Part shown: positions 46,809-58,000 of the stretch, piece by piece
How the letters are laid out: every line of letters begins with the position of its first letter
Numbering within the stretch: position 1 is the stretch's first letter
Assembly (NCBI GenBank): GCA_963693315.1
Contig: OY856188.1
Span: 220,924,263 to 220,988,262 of the forward strand
Direction: 5' to 3'
Source: Diogma glabrata
Lineage: Eukaryota; Arthropoda; Insecta; Diptera; Cylindrotomidae
DNA: 64,000 bases
Position numbers and translations under genes: made by a program
Notes under the pieces: generated by a model
The model's input: the letters and a program-made list of their open reading frames with translations, nothing else
Databases searched by the model: none
What the model was told of the DNA's origin: nothing

Positions 46809-46826
46809 TGGTGTCAGAAGTGGGAT
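46809..46826 (+). other. Primer-binding site, tRNA-Leu type
   Basis: TGGTGTCAGAAGTGGGAT is complementary in form to the 3' end of tRNA-Leu (TGGTGTCAG-AGTGGGAT class). Confidence 0.65.
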
Positions 46827-47040
46827 AGTCCGGGAAGATTCTGGCTATTAAAAGGCGTGAGTATACTGAAACAGTGGTGTGTACTTACGGTAGATCGTGT
46901 GTTGTGTTCAACAAAGTGTTGTAGTGAGAATACGCGGTGTGCTAGAATAATCGATTGTTAGAGTGATTAATCTAATATAGAGTTTTGTGAAAAACATCAA
47001 AAACGTGTTAGTGTAGCATTAATCCCGTTTATAATTCTTT

Positions 47041-47808
47041 ATGGGGAAAGAGAAGAAAAAGACGCGTGGTCGCATGGAGGATGGTTCAGATGGAGAAGAA
47101 TTTTACCGAAGAATGGGTGAAGAATTTGCAAGAGCTGTTGATCGTGAAATGCATTATTCCCGTACATCTTCAGTTACTGCTTCAGGTGGAACATCGTCTA
47201 ATGCAGCTCTACAAAAAGACTTAGAATTAAAAAACAAAGAAATCGAACTATTGAAAAGAGAGATGCAACTTAAAGAAAGAGAAAGTTTGACGCAGTCTCA
47301 ACAATCGTTTCCTTTTCGAGAGATAGAGGATTCCATGGTAAAATTTAACGGTACAGATGGTTATATGTTGCAAAAGTGGATAGCTGATATTAGTGAAGCA
47401 GCAACAATATATAAGTGGACTGATGTGCAGACAACAACATATGCAAAAAAATTGTTGGATGGTGATGCAATGAAAGCACTTCGAACTACAACGTTAATTT
47501 CGAAGTGGGAAGAATTGCAAAACTTTTTGAAGAACGAATTTGCTCCATCTGAAAATAGTGCATCCATTCATAGGAAACTGCGTGAACGGAAAAAGCATAA
47601 AGATGAGTCCTATTATAGTTATTTACTGTCTTTACGTGAGCTTGGGAACATGGCCAAGCTGGAAGATGAAGCAATCATCCAATATTGCATAGAAGGTATA
47701 GAAGACCATGAACCAAACAAAACTATTTTATATGGGGCCAGTTCAATTAGTGAATTTAAGAAAAAGCTGGGGTATTATGAAGAAATAAATAAAAAGTTGC
47801 CTAAGTAG
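47041..47808 (+). CDS. Gag of the truncated Gypsy element
   Basis: ATG at 47041 follows a 215-base leader after the PBS. 255 residues: a charged N-terminus, a coiled-coil-like stretch (about 55-85, KDLELKNKEIELLKREMQLK) and a capsid-like domain (about 95-250) with MVKFNGTDGYMLQKWIADI and the R-x-L-R-E-R-K segment common in Gypsy Gag. The frame ends at a TAG (47806-47808). The same frame stays open beyond it into the zinc knuckles, so the stop divides Gag between capsid and nucleocapsid. It may be a C-to-T nonsense change (CAG to TAG) or a suppressible stop. Confidence 0.8.
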   Translation: MGKEKKKTRGRMEDGSDGEEFYRRMGEEFARAVDREMHYSRTSSVTASGGTSSNAALQKDLELKNKEIELLKREMQLKERESLTQSQQSFPFREIEDSMVKFNGTDGYMLQKWIADISEAATIYKWTDVQTTTYAKKLLDGDAMKALRTTTLISKWEELQNFLKNEFAPSENSASIHRKLRERKKHKDESYYSYLLSLRELGNMAKLEDEAIIQYCIEGIEDHEPNKTILYGASSISEFKKKLGYYEEINKKLPK

Positions 47809-50520
47809 ACATCACAATCAACAACATCAATACCATCTTACTCAAGCAAACATGATAAAACCGAGATCCCGCGGATAAGACCAAGAGTTAAGTGCTACAA
47901 ATGTCATGAAGTGGGTCATATGTCAAAAGATTGTTCCAATAAACAACGAGGTCCTCAGTGTTATAGTTGCAACGAATATGGGCATCTAGCCAATAAATGT
48001 CAGAAAAAAAACGATAACAATCCAAATGTATGTGCAGCAGTTAGACAAGATCGGGATCGATATGTCAAACGGATTGCTATTGAAGGTTATGAGATGTATG
48101 CACTGATCGACAGTGGAAGTGATCTTAATTTCATAGCTAAAGGAAAACTTGAAAAGTGGTATCAACCAGAAATGGAGCGGGTAACAACATCGTTTAAAGG
48201 AGTTGGCTCAGGCACTATGTATACGATTGGCAGAATAACGTGTAACATGGTCATAGATGGTGAGACATATCGGACAACCGTTCATGTTGCTGAGGATGGG
48301 ATCCTGCCCTATGATGTGATTGTTGGGAACGAGTTGCTAGCACAAACTGAAACTGTGTTGAGACCGGATGGTGTTAGTGTTCGGAAATCGGGATCTGAAC
48401 TTCCTATTTATGCCATTGAAAGAGAGGATGATTTAAATTTAGATCACATTCAACATCGTGCATTAGCAGACAAAGTCCAGAAGATGATTGTTGGCTATGA
48501 CAGTCAAAAAGGTATGTCAAATATAAAAATGGAAATGAAAATTATTTTATCAGATTACAGGCCAATCTACCAGAAGCCACGAAGATTGTCGCCTTTAGAA
48601 ACCGCTGTGGTACAGAACCAAATTGAGGAATGGATATCGGAAGGAATTGTTAGACCTAGTATCTCCAACTATGCCAGTCCTATAGTTTTGGCTAATAAGA
48701 AGGATGGCAAGAAAAGATTATGCGTTGACTACCGCAGGCTCAATAAGGTCATTATAAAGGATCGGTATCCACTGCCGATTGTAGATGAACAGATTGACCA
48801 ACTGCAAGATGCTCAATTGTTTTGTACACTCGATTTGCGTAATGGCTTCTTTCATGTACCTATAGCTGAAGATTCGATCAAGTATACTTCGTTCGTCACA
48901 CCTTTTGGGCAGTACGAGTTTCTGAGAGTACCATTTGGGTTGTGCAACTCTCCTGCCGTGTTTCAACGGTTCATAAACGAGATTTTTCGTCAACTGTGTC
49001 TGGATAAAGTTGTATGTGTGTACATGGACGATCTAATAATCCCAGCACTCACTGAAGAGGAAGCAGTACTGAAATTAGAGCGTGTTCTAGATGTCGCTCA
49101 AAATAATGGACTAGAAATTAAATGGTCCAAGTGTGAATTTTTGGTAAAGCGTGTCGATTATTTGGGATATCAAATCGAAGGTGGTCGCGTGAAACCATCA
49201 AAGAATAAAACGGTTGCCATCTTAAAGTTTCCGGAGCCAAGGAATGTAGTACAGATTCAACGATTTCTTGGCCTCACGGGATATTTCAGGAAGTTTGTAG
49301 GAGGATATGCCGTGATAGCTAGACCGTTAACTAATCTTCTTCGAAAGAACGTCAAATTTCTGTTCGGTCCAGAGGAAAAACGGGCGTTTGAGAAGTTAAA
49401 ACATGTGTTGACCTCTAAGCCGGTGCTACAGATCTATTCACCAACAGCAAACACTGAGTTATTTACGGACGCCAGTAAGATCGGTCTTGGTGCTATTGTA
49501 ATGCAACAAAGTATGAAGGATGACACAATGCATCCTGTATTTTATTACAGTCGGAAGACAACTGCCTGTGAAGAAAAATATACAAGCTATGAACTAGAGG
49601 TGTTGGCTATAGTGTGTGCATTGAAGAAGTTTCGTGTTCATTTGCTGGGTCTTCGCATAAAAATTATTACTGATTGTGCTGCTTTCAAAAGTACTATGGA
49701 AAAGAAAGAGTTATCATCCCGTATCGCAGGCTGGGCGTTGTGTTTGCAAGAGTTCGACTTCGAATTGGAGCATCGAATATCGAATAGAATGCGCCATGTA
49801 GACGCATTGTCAAGAAGTCCAATACTATGTGTGTTGCAGGATGATGTCACTTGTCAAGTAAAAGCTGCCCAGAAAGATGATCAGAACATTCAACTTATTT
49901 CCCGTCTTTTGGATTCAGGTACATATGAAGATTATATTAAAACTAACGGTGTTATTTTTAAGTATTTAAGGGGTAACAGTTGTCTTATGGTGCCAAAAAA
50001 AATGCAGAATGAAGTGATAAGAGTATGTCACGAACAGGGTCATTTAGGGACAAGGAGAACATTAGAGCTTATTCAGCGGCAATACTATTTTCCGAACATG
50101 AGTGAAAGAGTGGAAGGATTTATAAGGAATTGTGTAAGGTGCATCTTAATCAATCGAAAGAATGGAAAACAAGATGGCCTATTAAACCCAATCCCGAAAG
50201 GCGACCTACCATTAAATACATACCACGTTGATCATCTTGGCAGTCTTACCGCTTCTAGAAAACAATATAAACACATATTGTGTATCGTAGATGGATTCAC
50301 CAAGTTTGTATGGTTGTATCCGACTCGAACCACTGCATCTAAGGAAGTTGTTACAAAATTGGAATTACAGAAAACGGTATTTGGCAGTCCAAAGAATATT
50401 ATTTCGGACAGGGGAACTGCTTTTACTTCTAAGGAATTTAATAGTTATTTATTCATAAAAATGGCGTGCTGCATCAAAACATGTAAAAAAAGGCAAAATT
50501 GCAATGGATTTTGCTGCTAA
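47809..50520 (+). pseudogene. Nucleocapsid and Pol of the truncated Gypsy element
   Basis: In frame with gag. Two CCHC knuckles (CYKCHEVGHMSKDC and CYSCNEYGHLANKC), protease ALIDSGSDLNFI (48100), RT with TLDLRNGFFHVPI (motif A), VPFGLCNSPAVFQRFI and VCVYMDDLIIPA (YMDD at 49021), RNase H LFTDASKIGLGAIV, the integrase HHCC finger (VCHEQGHLGTRRTLELI to NCVRC) and the core start DHLGSL and IISDRGTAF. After FNSYLF (about 50440) the sequence is unrelated, so the catalytic Glu and C-terminus of integrase are missing. The last 25 codons to 50520 are not Pol. Confidence 0.85.
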
Positions 50521-51370
50521 AATTACATATATCAGGTAAGGATATTTTGATAAAAAATGTTAAAAAAACAATTTAGTATACATTTTTAATATATTTACAA
50601 TAAGTTTGTGTCACAAAATTAATTATTTTCTAATTTAATTATACATTTAATTTCTCAAATGTAAGGTTGCCACAACGTAAAAAGAATTTTGTGAGACACG
50701 CCCATTCACAGGGATCTTATAAAGTCATTGTTTTTATGAAAAGTTTGTGTAATTTAAATTTGAATATGATTTAAATTTTGAACGGATTTAATCTAGAATT
50801 TTTAATAGGGAAATATATTGTTCAAACATATATAACCATAATGATTTTCAATTTAACTACGATGTTTATACAAAATGTATTATTAGTTTATTAGTCGAAG
50901 TATGGTTAAACATAAATTAAAATCGAATGTTTAGACCAATACAAGCTGATTTGATCAATATTTAGGAACAATCATCTTTTATCATCACCTAAACCCACTT
51001 TTTAAAGGTACTTTGGAGTATTTTCAACATATGCCAATTTCGTTAGGTATATTCTAAAAATGGGCAATTGTTAGAGAAAACTGAATAGGACAGAGATTTT
51101 CGATAAGTTTTTTTATAGAAGTTATTTCATAGAAGTTTTGTAGTTAAATAAAGGTATTTACTTACAGACCAGCTTTACAAAACTGTATTCGTAAAGATGT
51201 GTTCATTTGTATTGCTGGTAATGATGTTAAAGAGTTGTCAGTGTGATACTGCTATTATTGCTGAAGATGATGGCACACAATTTTGCTTTTATGTATTTAA
51301 TGTTTAAAAATATCGAGAAAAAAATTATTAAAATAAAATTAACAAAATATATAACTTATTCATTATCTTT
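50441..51370. other. Noncoding stretch after the Gypsy truncation
   Basis: No gene. Bases 50460-50540 contain a short open stretch ending in CAGGTAAGG, a good splice-donor look-alike, without any recognisable protein. Confidence 0.4.
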
Positions 51371-53055
51371 TACGGTCTGGGTTAAGGATTTTGATATAGT
51401 TTTCGGCAATAACCTTTTATGAGGACATGGTTTTTAGTTTTGGGCAGCGATGTATTTGATATACATCATAACATAACTCTTTGTTAAAGTACAAGTATTT
51501 TTTTATCTCTGTTAAGAAATTTATTACAAAACTAACACGAAACATCAATACGATGCCGTAAAATTATAACAGATCATAAATTAACATAATTTAGTGAAAA
51601 GATGATACACTCAGCAAACTACACAAAAACCTCTCCATTTAGCGTTTCGAGAAAATATTACAAAATCACAAATTCATATTTCTTTCAAAATTCTAAAAAT
51701 ATTGTAAAAATTAAATAAGAACAAACTTTTTTTAAAATTCAAAAATATTCCAAAAATTAGAATAAAATCAAATATTTAAACTTTTTCTAAATTCCAATAA
51801 TATTCCAAAAATTCTTATAAATTCAAATTTTTCCAAAATTCTAAAAATATTGCAAAAATCATTACAAAATTAAAAATTGAAACCTTTTTCAAAATTCCAA
51901 CAATTATAATAAAATTAAAATTCTAAAAATATTCCAAAAATTCTTACAAAATCAAAAATTAAAATTTTTTCCAAAATTCTAAAAATATTGCAAAAAGTAT
52001 TACAAAATCAAAAATTGAAACTATTTTCAAAATTCCAAAAATTATAATAAAATCAAAAATTTCAAATTTTTAAAAATTCTAAAAATATTCCAAAAATTCT
52101 TACAAAATCAAAAATTTAATTTTCTTTTTCCGAAATTCTAAAATTATTGCAAACATTATTACAAAATCATATATACAAACTTTTTTCAAAATTCCAAAAA
52201 TATTTAAAAAAATATAACAAATTCAAAAATTTCCATGTCCAATTTCATTTTCAATTACGTCATAAAAACAGCTACATTTTTTTCCCAAAAAATTGGCTAA
52301 AAAAATAAATGAAATCATTTTTTGACACACTTGACATTATTGTTTGACAAAATTATGACGCCATAATTCTCTATAATAATAATAAAATTTCATGTCATAC
52401 AAATTATTAATTTTATTTTTTTTCCAAAAAATTGGGTAAAAAAGTAAATAAAAATCTTTCTTTTTACACACTTGACAACATTTTTTTGACAAACTTATAA
52501 TGCCATAATTCTCAATAATAATAATAAAATTTCATTTCAAACAAATAATTAATATTTTTTCCCCAAAAATTGGGTAAAAAAATAAATAAAAACTTTCTTT
52601 TGACACACTTGACAACATTTTGTTGACAAACTTCTAATGCAATAATCTAGATTTTGGTCTCACATACCAATCCCGACTATCAAGATTTCTCCAAATTCAA
52701 TGTTCCTACTCGTACTCACATAAAATGAACGTTTTTTAAGCAAAAATTATGCTAATTTCCTTGTTTTGACACACTTGACGATTTTTTTGACACACTTCCG
52801 GTACAGTTATCAAACACATCGTCCTTTCGGCTCTTCCCATTGAGTAAACCTATTTTTAGAAAAAAAAAAATTTGAAATCCGTCCAGCGGTTTTCTAGATT
52901 TCGTAGGTTGTGACGGCCGACAGACAGACATACATTTTTTTTTTGCTCTTTAAGAATCAGTAGGTCCTAAAACGTCGAGAAATGCCAAAAAAAGTGAGGG
53001 TAAGAATTTCACTTTTAGCTCATGAATGTAATACTTAGGTCTTTCAGGCCGAAGT
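51371..53055 (-). mobile_element. TIR element with minisatellite core, copy B
   Basis: Reverse-oriented, longer copy of 433-1738. The ends ACGGTCTGGGTTAAGG and GGTCTTTCAGGCCGAAGT match the A ends. The central degenerate array (about 51640-52230) is longer than in A. Subterminal GTCAAAAAATTATG-type spacers recur three times (52320-52660). Confidence 0.7.
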
Positions 53056-53140
53056 AATAACATAACTTAACGCAGGTTTTGAATCAAAATGTTAAAAATA
53101 CAACATTCTCTATTCAGATATACACTTTAATAAAAATAAT

Positions 53141-53480
53141 AGTATATTTTCCTACAAGAGATGAAAACATTGTTTTTTTCGTGAGTAAACATTTGTTCAC
53201 GAGACGCGCTAGCGTCGAGTGAGACATGATTACGAACGAAAAACGTTTTTATCTCGCGTAGGAAATGCAATTTTTTCTATGATACTAATATATAATCGAT
53301 ATTTACTATAAATTATAAAGGTATAAATCGACAACAAAACATTCAAAATTCATATTCTATTTTTTCATGGTTACGTTGTTTAAAATACTTTGTTAAATTA
53401 TATGAAAAACCATAAAAAACCATAGCAACTATAATTTGTTATTTTTTTACACTAGTGAGTTTACTTTTCGCATAGAAAAT
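53141..53480. repeat. 340-bp repeat unit 1 with a palindromic head
   Basis: It starts AGTATATTTTCCTACAAGAG and ends CTTTTCGCATAGAAAAT. The first 135 bases are an imperfect palindrome: 53146-53175 pairs with 53235-53272, and the tip carries GACGCGCTAGCGTC (53203-53216). Unit 2 follows directly and is split by the Gypsy element. Confidence 0.75.
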
Positions 53481-53574
53481 AGTATATTTTCCTACAAAAG
53501 TCAAAAGATGCAATCATTGTTTTTTTCGTGAGTAAACATTTGTTCACGAGACGCGCTAGCGTCGAGTGAGACAT
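53481..53574. repeat. 340-bp repeat unit 2, left part
   Basis: Matches 53141-53225 and ends with ACAT, the left target duplication of the Gypsy element. The rest resumes at 62056. Confidence 0.8.
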
Positions 53575-54681
53575 TATTATTATTGGTTCACTATGTGAAT
53601 CAAATTGGACCTTTATTGACTAATATATAGATAAAGAATTTACACGGGATGCAGTTTATCCCCACACGAATCCTGAATTTTGGAAATCTCTTACTATTTT
53701 TACTATTATTAATTTATCATTTGAGATCTAATTGAACTAGAATAAATTTAAACATATGATTAAAAGAAAACTCACTTTAAATGTTGATAGTTGGACCCCA
53801 TTCACTTCCAGTATGATTTCCTATTACCAAAGTTTAATTTCCAAAACTCAGCAGCATCTGATTTTGTTATACGAAATTGATCACCAGCAAAAAATCCATT
53901 TGGAAATATAGCTTTTAATTCACTTCACATATGTGCAAAACAACCAGACTTAATTTTGTTAAATTCCTTCGATAGTGAGAATTTTCATCAAACATCTTTT
54001 CTTTACCTTCCTTAAATAGTTTTATAGCTTGTTTACATTTTCTCATTAAATTATTTGTAAATATATTAAAATGTTCATTTGTGTGTAATATATGCATTTG
54101 ATCCTCACATTTAGAATAAATCAAACGTAATCTTTGATATGTATAAATTTATTATTTTATTCTTAATTCCAGATACTTATAATTAAAAACACACTATTCA
54201 AACTTTCATAAAACATTTTTGTGTTTAAATATAACATTACAAAAATTTATTATTGATCTAATTATTTTTTTTCTAAACATGATTGCATGAACAAACTTTG
54301 ACTAGCTGTCATCTTTTGAAAAATCAAGACCGGAATGAATTTTTATTTAAATCAAACTTTTGACATCGAAAACTCATTCAATCCAAAAAATGTGATTTTT
54401 CCTTTTGACATCTTCTAATCAAAATCAAATCGTGTAACACCAAAGATTCAGCAAAAATTAGGAACGACATCTGTTCGTTAGAATTGGAAATAAAATTGAG
54501 TACGTTCGTTTGTTTTTTATAGTATATTCGAAATTTAACTAGCCGTTAAGTATTAGAAAATTTTAAAATGATTATTAATGTAAAAAAAATGAACTGAAAC
54601 TAATGAAATAAATTTTTATTGAATTAGAAAAAGAGGATGAATTGGTTTTATTGTTGTTTAGGCGAATATAGCGGACGTTAC
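53575..54681 (-). repeat. 3' LTR of the young Gypsy element
   Basis: 1,107 bp direct repeat of 60936-62055. A 69-codon open frame (53915-54124) recurs unchanged in the other LTR but resembles no protein. Confidence 0.95.
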
Positions 54682-55006
54682 ACCATGAATTCAAGGTAAA
54701 AACCAAGGTATTTACCCTTGAAATCACAAAAACGTCGTCACCCCCTCTACACCAGAAACCACCGAACTACTTCCCACAACTAATCTGTATCTGGGATCGA
54801 GATACCCACAGTCACTGGCGTCAAGACCGATGACCGGTTCCAACACTCATGAGGTCCCTAGGAACTTCACTGAGTATTGAGGCCGACCATCTATCCGAAC
54901 GTCAGCACCATGGACACCCCGATACAACCAGTAAGTATGACACTGAAGATGTGAACCCCAGAGACGACAACCAGACAGAGGAACTACCCTACCTAACGAG
55001 AAGACA
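54682..55006 (-). other. Region between Pol stop and 3' LTR
   Basis: About 325 bases without a long frame; no obvious polypurine tract next to the LTR start. Short frames on both strands have no recognisable similarity. Confidence 0.5.
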
Positions 55007-58000
55007 TCATTCCCTGATGTCTTTCGCGTGATGGACTCCAAGACTCTTACCGCTCATATCTATGCACTCATAGAGTACATTTCCAATTTTAGTCTTAATC
55101 ATCGCAGGTAAGAACTTTGGAGCCAATTTTGCCGAGAACTTTTTTGTAGCGTCACTCAAATGATGTTGCCGTACAAACACACGTTGTTGTGGTTGAAAAG
55201 TCCGTAGTTTAGATCGCAGGTTGTACTGATGTTGCGACTTTTTGAAGGCTGCTTTTAAATTTTCCTGAACCCGGTTCCTGAGCAGAGTCAAATGATCAGA
55301 ACGTTCTATTTCCTCACCAGCATCTTCACCAAGCTTGTGTAGTGATCTCAACAAATGGTAAGTATTTCCATCCGATATTGGATGTTGACCAAATAATAAA
55401 TAGTACGGTGAGTACTTGGTAGCTGAATGTACTGCGGCCCGCAGTGCATAAGCGATTTCACCAATTTGTGAATCCCACTTGGTATGTTGACCTTTTATGA
55501 ACGCTCGAATTGCAGCTAGAACTGACCTATTGACCCGCTCTGACGCGTTGCTTTGAGGACTATAGACACCGGTCCTAATGTGTTTAATGCCGAAATCTGA
55601 CAAAAGACTTTGAAAGTTCCTACTAGTGAACTGTTTGCCATTGTCACTGTGTAGAAACTCTGGTACCCTATATGTAAGAAACACTTCGTTCTTTAGAAAA
55701 GCATTCACCTTCGGTGAAGTTGCGTTTCTAAGTGGTTTCAGTAGTACAAACTTCGTAGCATGATCCAGGACTATCAATAACACCGTATTCCCAAGTGTAG
55801 AACGAGGGTACGGTCCCAAAAAATCTATATAGACTCTCTGCCATGGACGTGCTGTTTCGAATTGATATTGCATCGGAGGACGCAATATCTGATTCGTGGA
55901 TTTTGTTTGTTTACATGTGTCGCAGGACACAACATAGTTGTGTACCTGCGACGCCATGCCCGGCCAATAATAAAGACGTCGAAGTAATTCTAATGTCTTT
56001 TTAACACCTCCATGAGCAGCAGTACTATCATCATGATGTTTCTGAATCATGTTGGAAGTCATCGGTTTTGGTACCCAGACTTTCCACACAGGAACATCGT
56101 TGGGTATTGCATCAGGTCTTGGCTCAATACGTATGTATAGCTTATCATCCACGACTTTAACTGAAGGAAAGTCCTTGAGTGATGATTGAACTTTAGCTAT
56201 CATATCCGTATATTCTTTGTGCCGATAACCTTCATTGTCGAGTTTAATGTCGTTAATGTGATGTGTTAATGCTTCCGTCAATTCCTCGTGTGTATCGTCA
56301 TAAAGACGAGATAGAGCATCAGGGACTATATTTTGGGTACCTTTTTGGTGGACAATGGTAAAATCCATATGTTGGAGTTTTAGGCTCCACCTAGCCAGAC
56401 GACCACTCAAGTCTTTCTGTGACATAAGCCACTTCAGACTTGAGTGATCAGTCACAATCGTAAATCGGTGACCTTCAACATAGCCCCTGAATTTCTTCAC
56501 ACTCAGAATTACCGCAAGACATTCAAGCTCAGAAACTGAGTAATTTCTCTGAGCTTTGTTCAGTTTTTTCGACATGAAGGCTATCGGACACTCTTGTCCG
56601 TCCTCGTCGATCTGATACAGTACACTACCTATCCCTGTCAGACTCGCATCGCATCTAATAAAGAACTCTTTATTATAATCAGGGTTAATTAATACCGGTG
56701 CTGTAGTCAGCAATCGTTTTAAATTTTCGAAAGCAGCTTGCGCTTCCAATGTCCATTTCAGTTTCCCCGAACTCTTCTTCAATAAATCTGTAATTGGTGA
56801 TACCACGCTTGCATAATTTGGTATGAAACGTTGGTACCAACCAGCCATTCCCAATAGTCTACGTATTTGTTTTACTGTAGATGGAGCTGGATACTCTGCT
56901 ACAGCTCTTACCTTGTCAGGGTCTGTTCGAAGACCATCTTCACCAACCAAAAATCCCAAGTATTTCACCTCTCTCAGAACAAATTTGCTTTTCTTGAGGT
57001 TTATTGTTAACCCAGCCACTCTTAACAATGAAGAGACTTTGGACAGCAATTCCATATGTTCCTGGAACGTGGCAGAGACTACCAATAGATCATCTAAATA
57101 AACAAAGACATTTTCGTGATATTGATGTGGTATCACTTTGTGCATTAGCCGACACATTGTCTGGGGAGCATTGCACAATCCAAAGGGCATAACCCGGAAT
57201 TGATACAATGGACGACCAGGCACTGTGAAGGCTGTCTTGTCTCTAGATGCTTCTGCCAGAGGAATCTGCCAGAAAGCATCTTTGAGATCAATACTTGAAA
57301 TGTACTTTGTGCTATTTAGACGACCTAGTAAGCCATCAATCAAGGGAAGTGGGTAAGCGTCCTTTTTCGTTAGTGAATTGACACGACGGCTATCAATACA
57401 TAATCTGTTTTTACCAGATTCTTTTTGTACCAAAACCACTGGCGAGCACCACGAACTGTTAGACTCTTCGATCACGCCCATTTGAAGCATTCGGTCAAGT
57501 TCGGCATAAACCTTTAGTTGAACAGCCGGCGATGTGGGATAGTGCCTCTGTTTAACAGGTGCACTATCACCAACATCGATGACATGTTCAACCAAAGAAG
57601 TCTTTCCGAGCCCAGACACTTCAAATGACGGGAAAAAATCCTTGATCATATCCAGTTCATGTTGTTGATCAGTGGTGAGGTTGTGTGTATTTAAAGTTAT
57701 TGGCTCTGTACGAGTCAGTTCACTAACAAAAGAAGGAACAATACCGAATTTCTCCCAGAAATCTATGCCCAGGTAGAGCTCTTCTCGTAATCCAGGGACT
57801 ATATGGAACCGCATTGGTTTAGTGGAGCCATTCACAGTTATTGGAACTTCTATGTAACCCAAAATTTTAGTTGCAGTACCATCCGCCGTACGAATACACG
57901 AAGTGTATTTACAGTAGGTTGTACCTGATGATTCCAATAATTCCAAGGAATTTCTTCCAAGTATTGTGACTGACGCTCCACTATCCAATAGTCCTGAAAT

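Larger units (their letters stand above)
46615..50440 (+). mobile_element. Ty3/Gypsy retrotransposon, 3' truncated
   Basis: Plus-strand element with a short candidate 5' LTR, a tRNA-Leu-type PBS, and gag and pol in one frame. It breaks off inside the integrase core near 50440; no second LTR is found. Pol lacks the last third of the integrase, so the copy is dead. Confidence 0.8.

Noticed and set aside
53915..54124. 69-codon frame repeated identically at 61276-61485
   Set aside because: The identity only reflects the young paired LTRs. There is no recognisable protein and no independent sign of coding.
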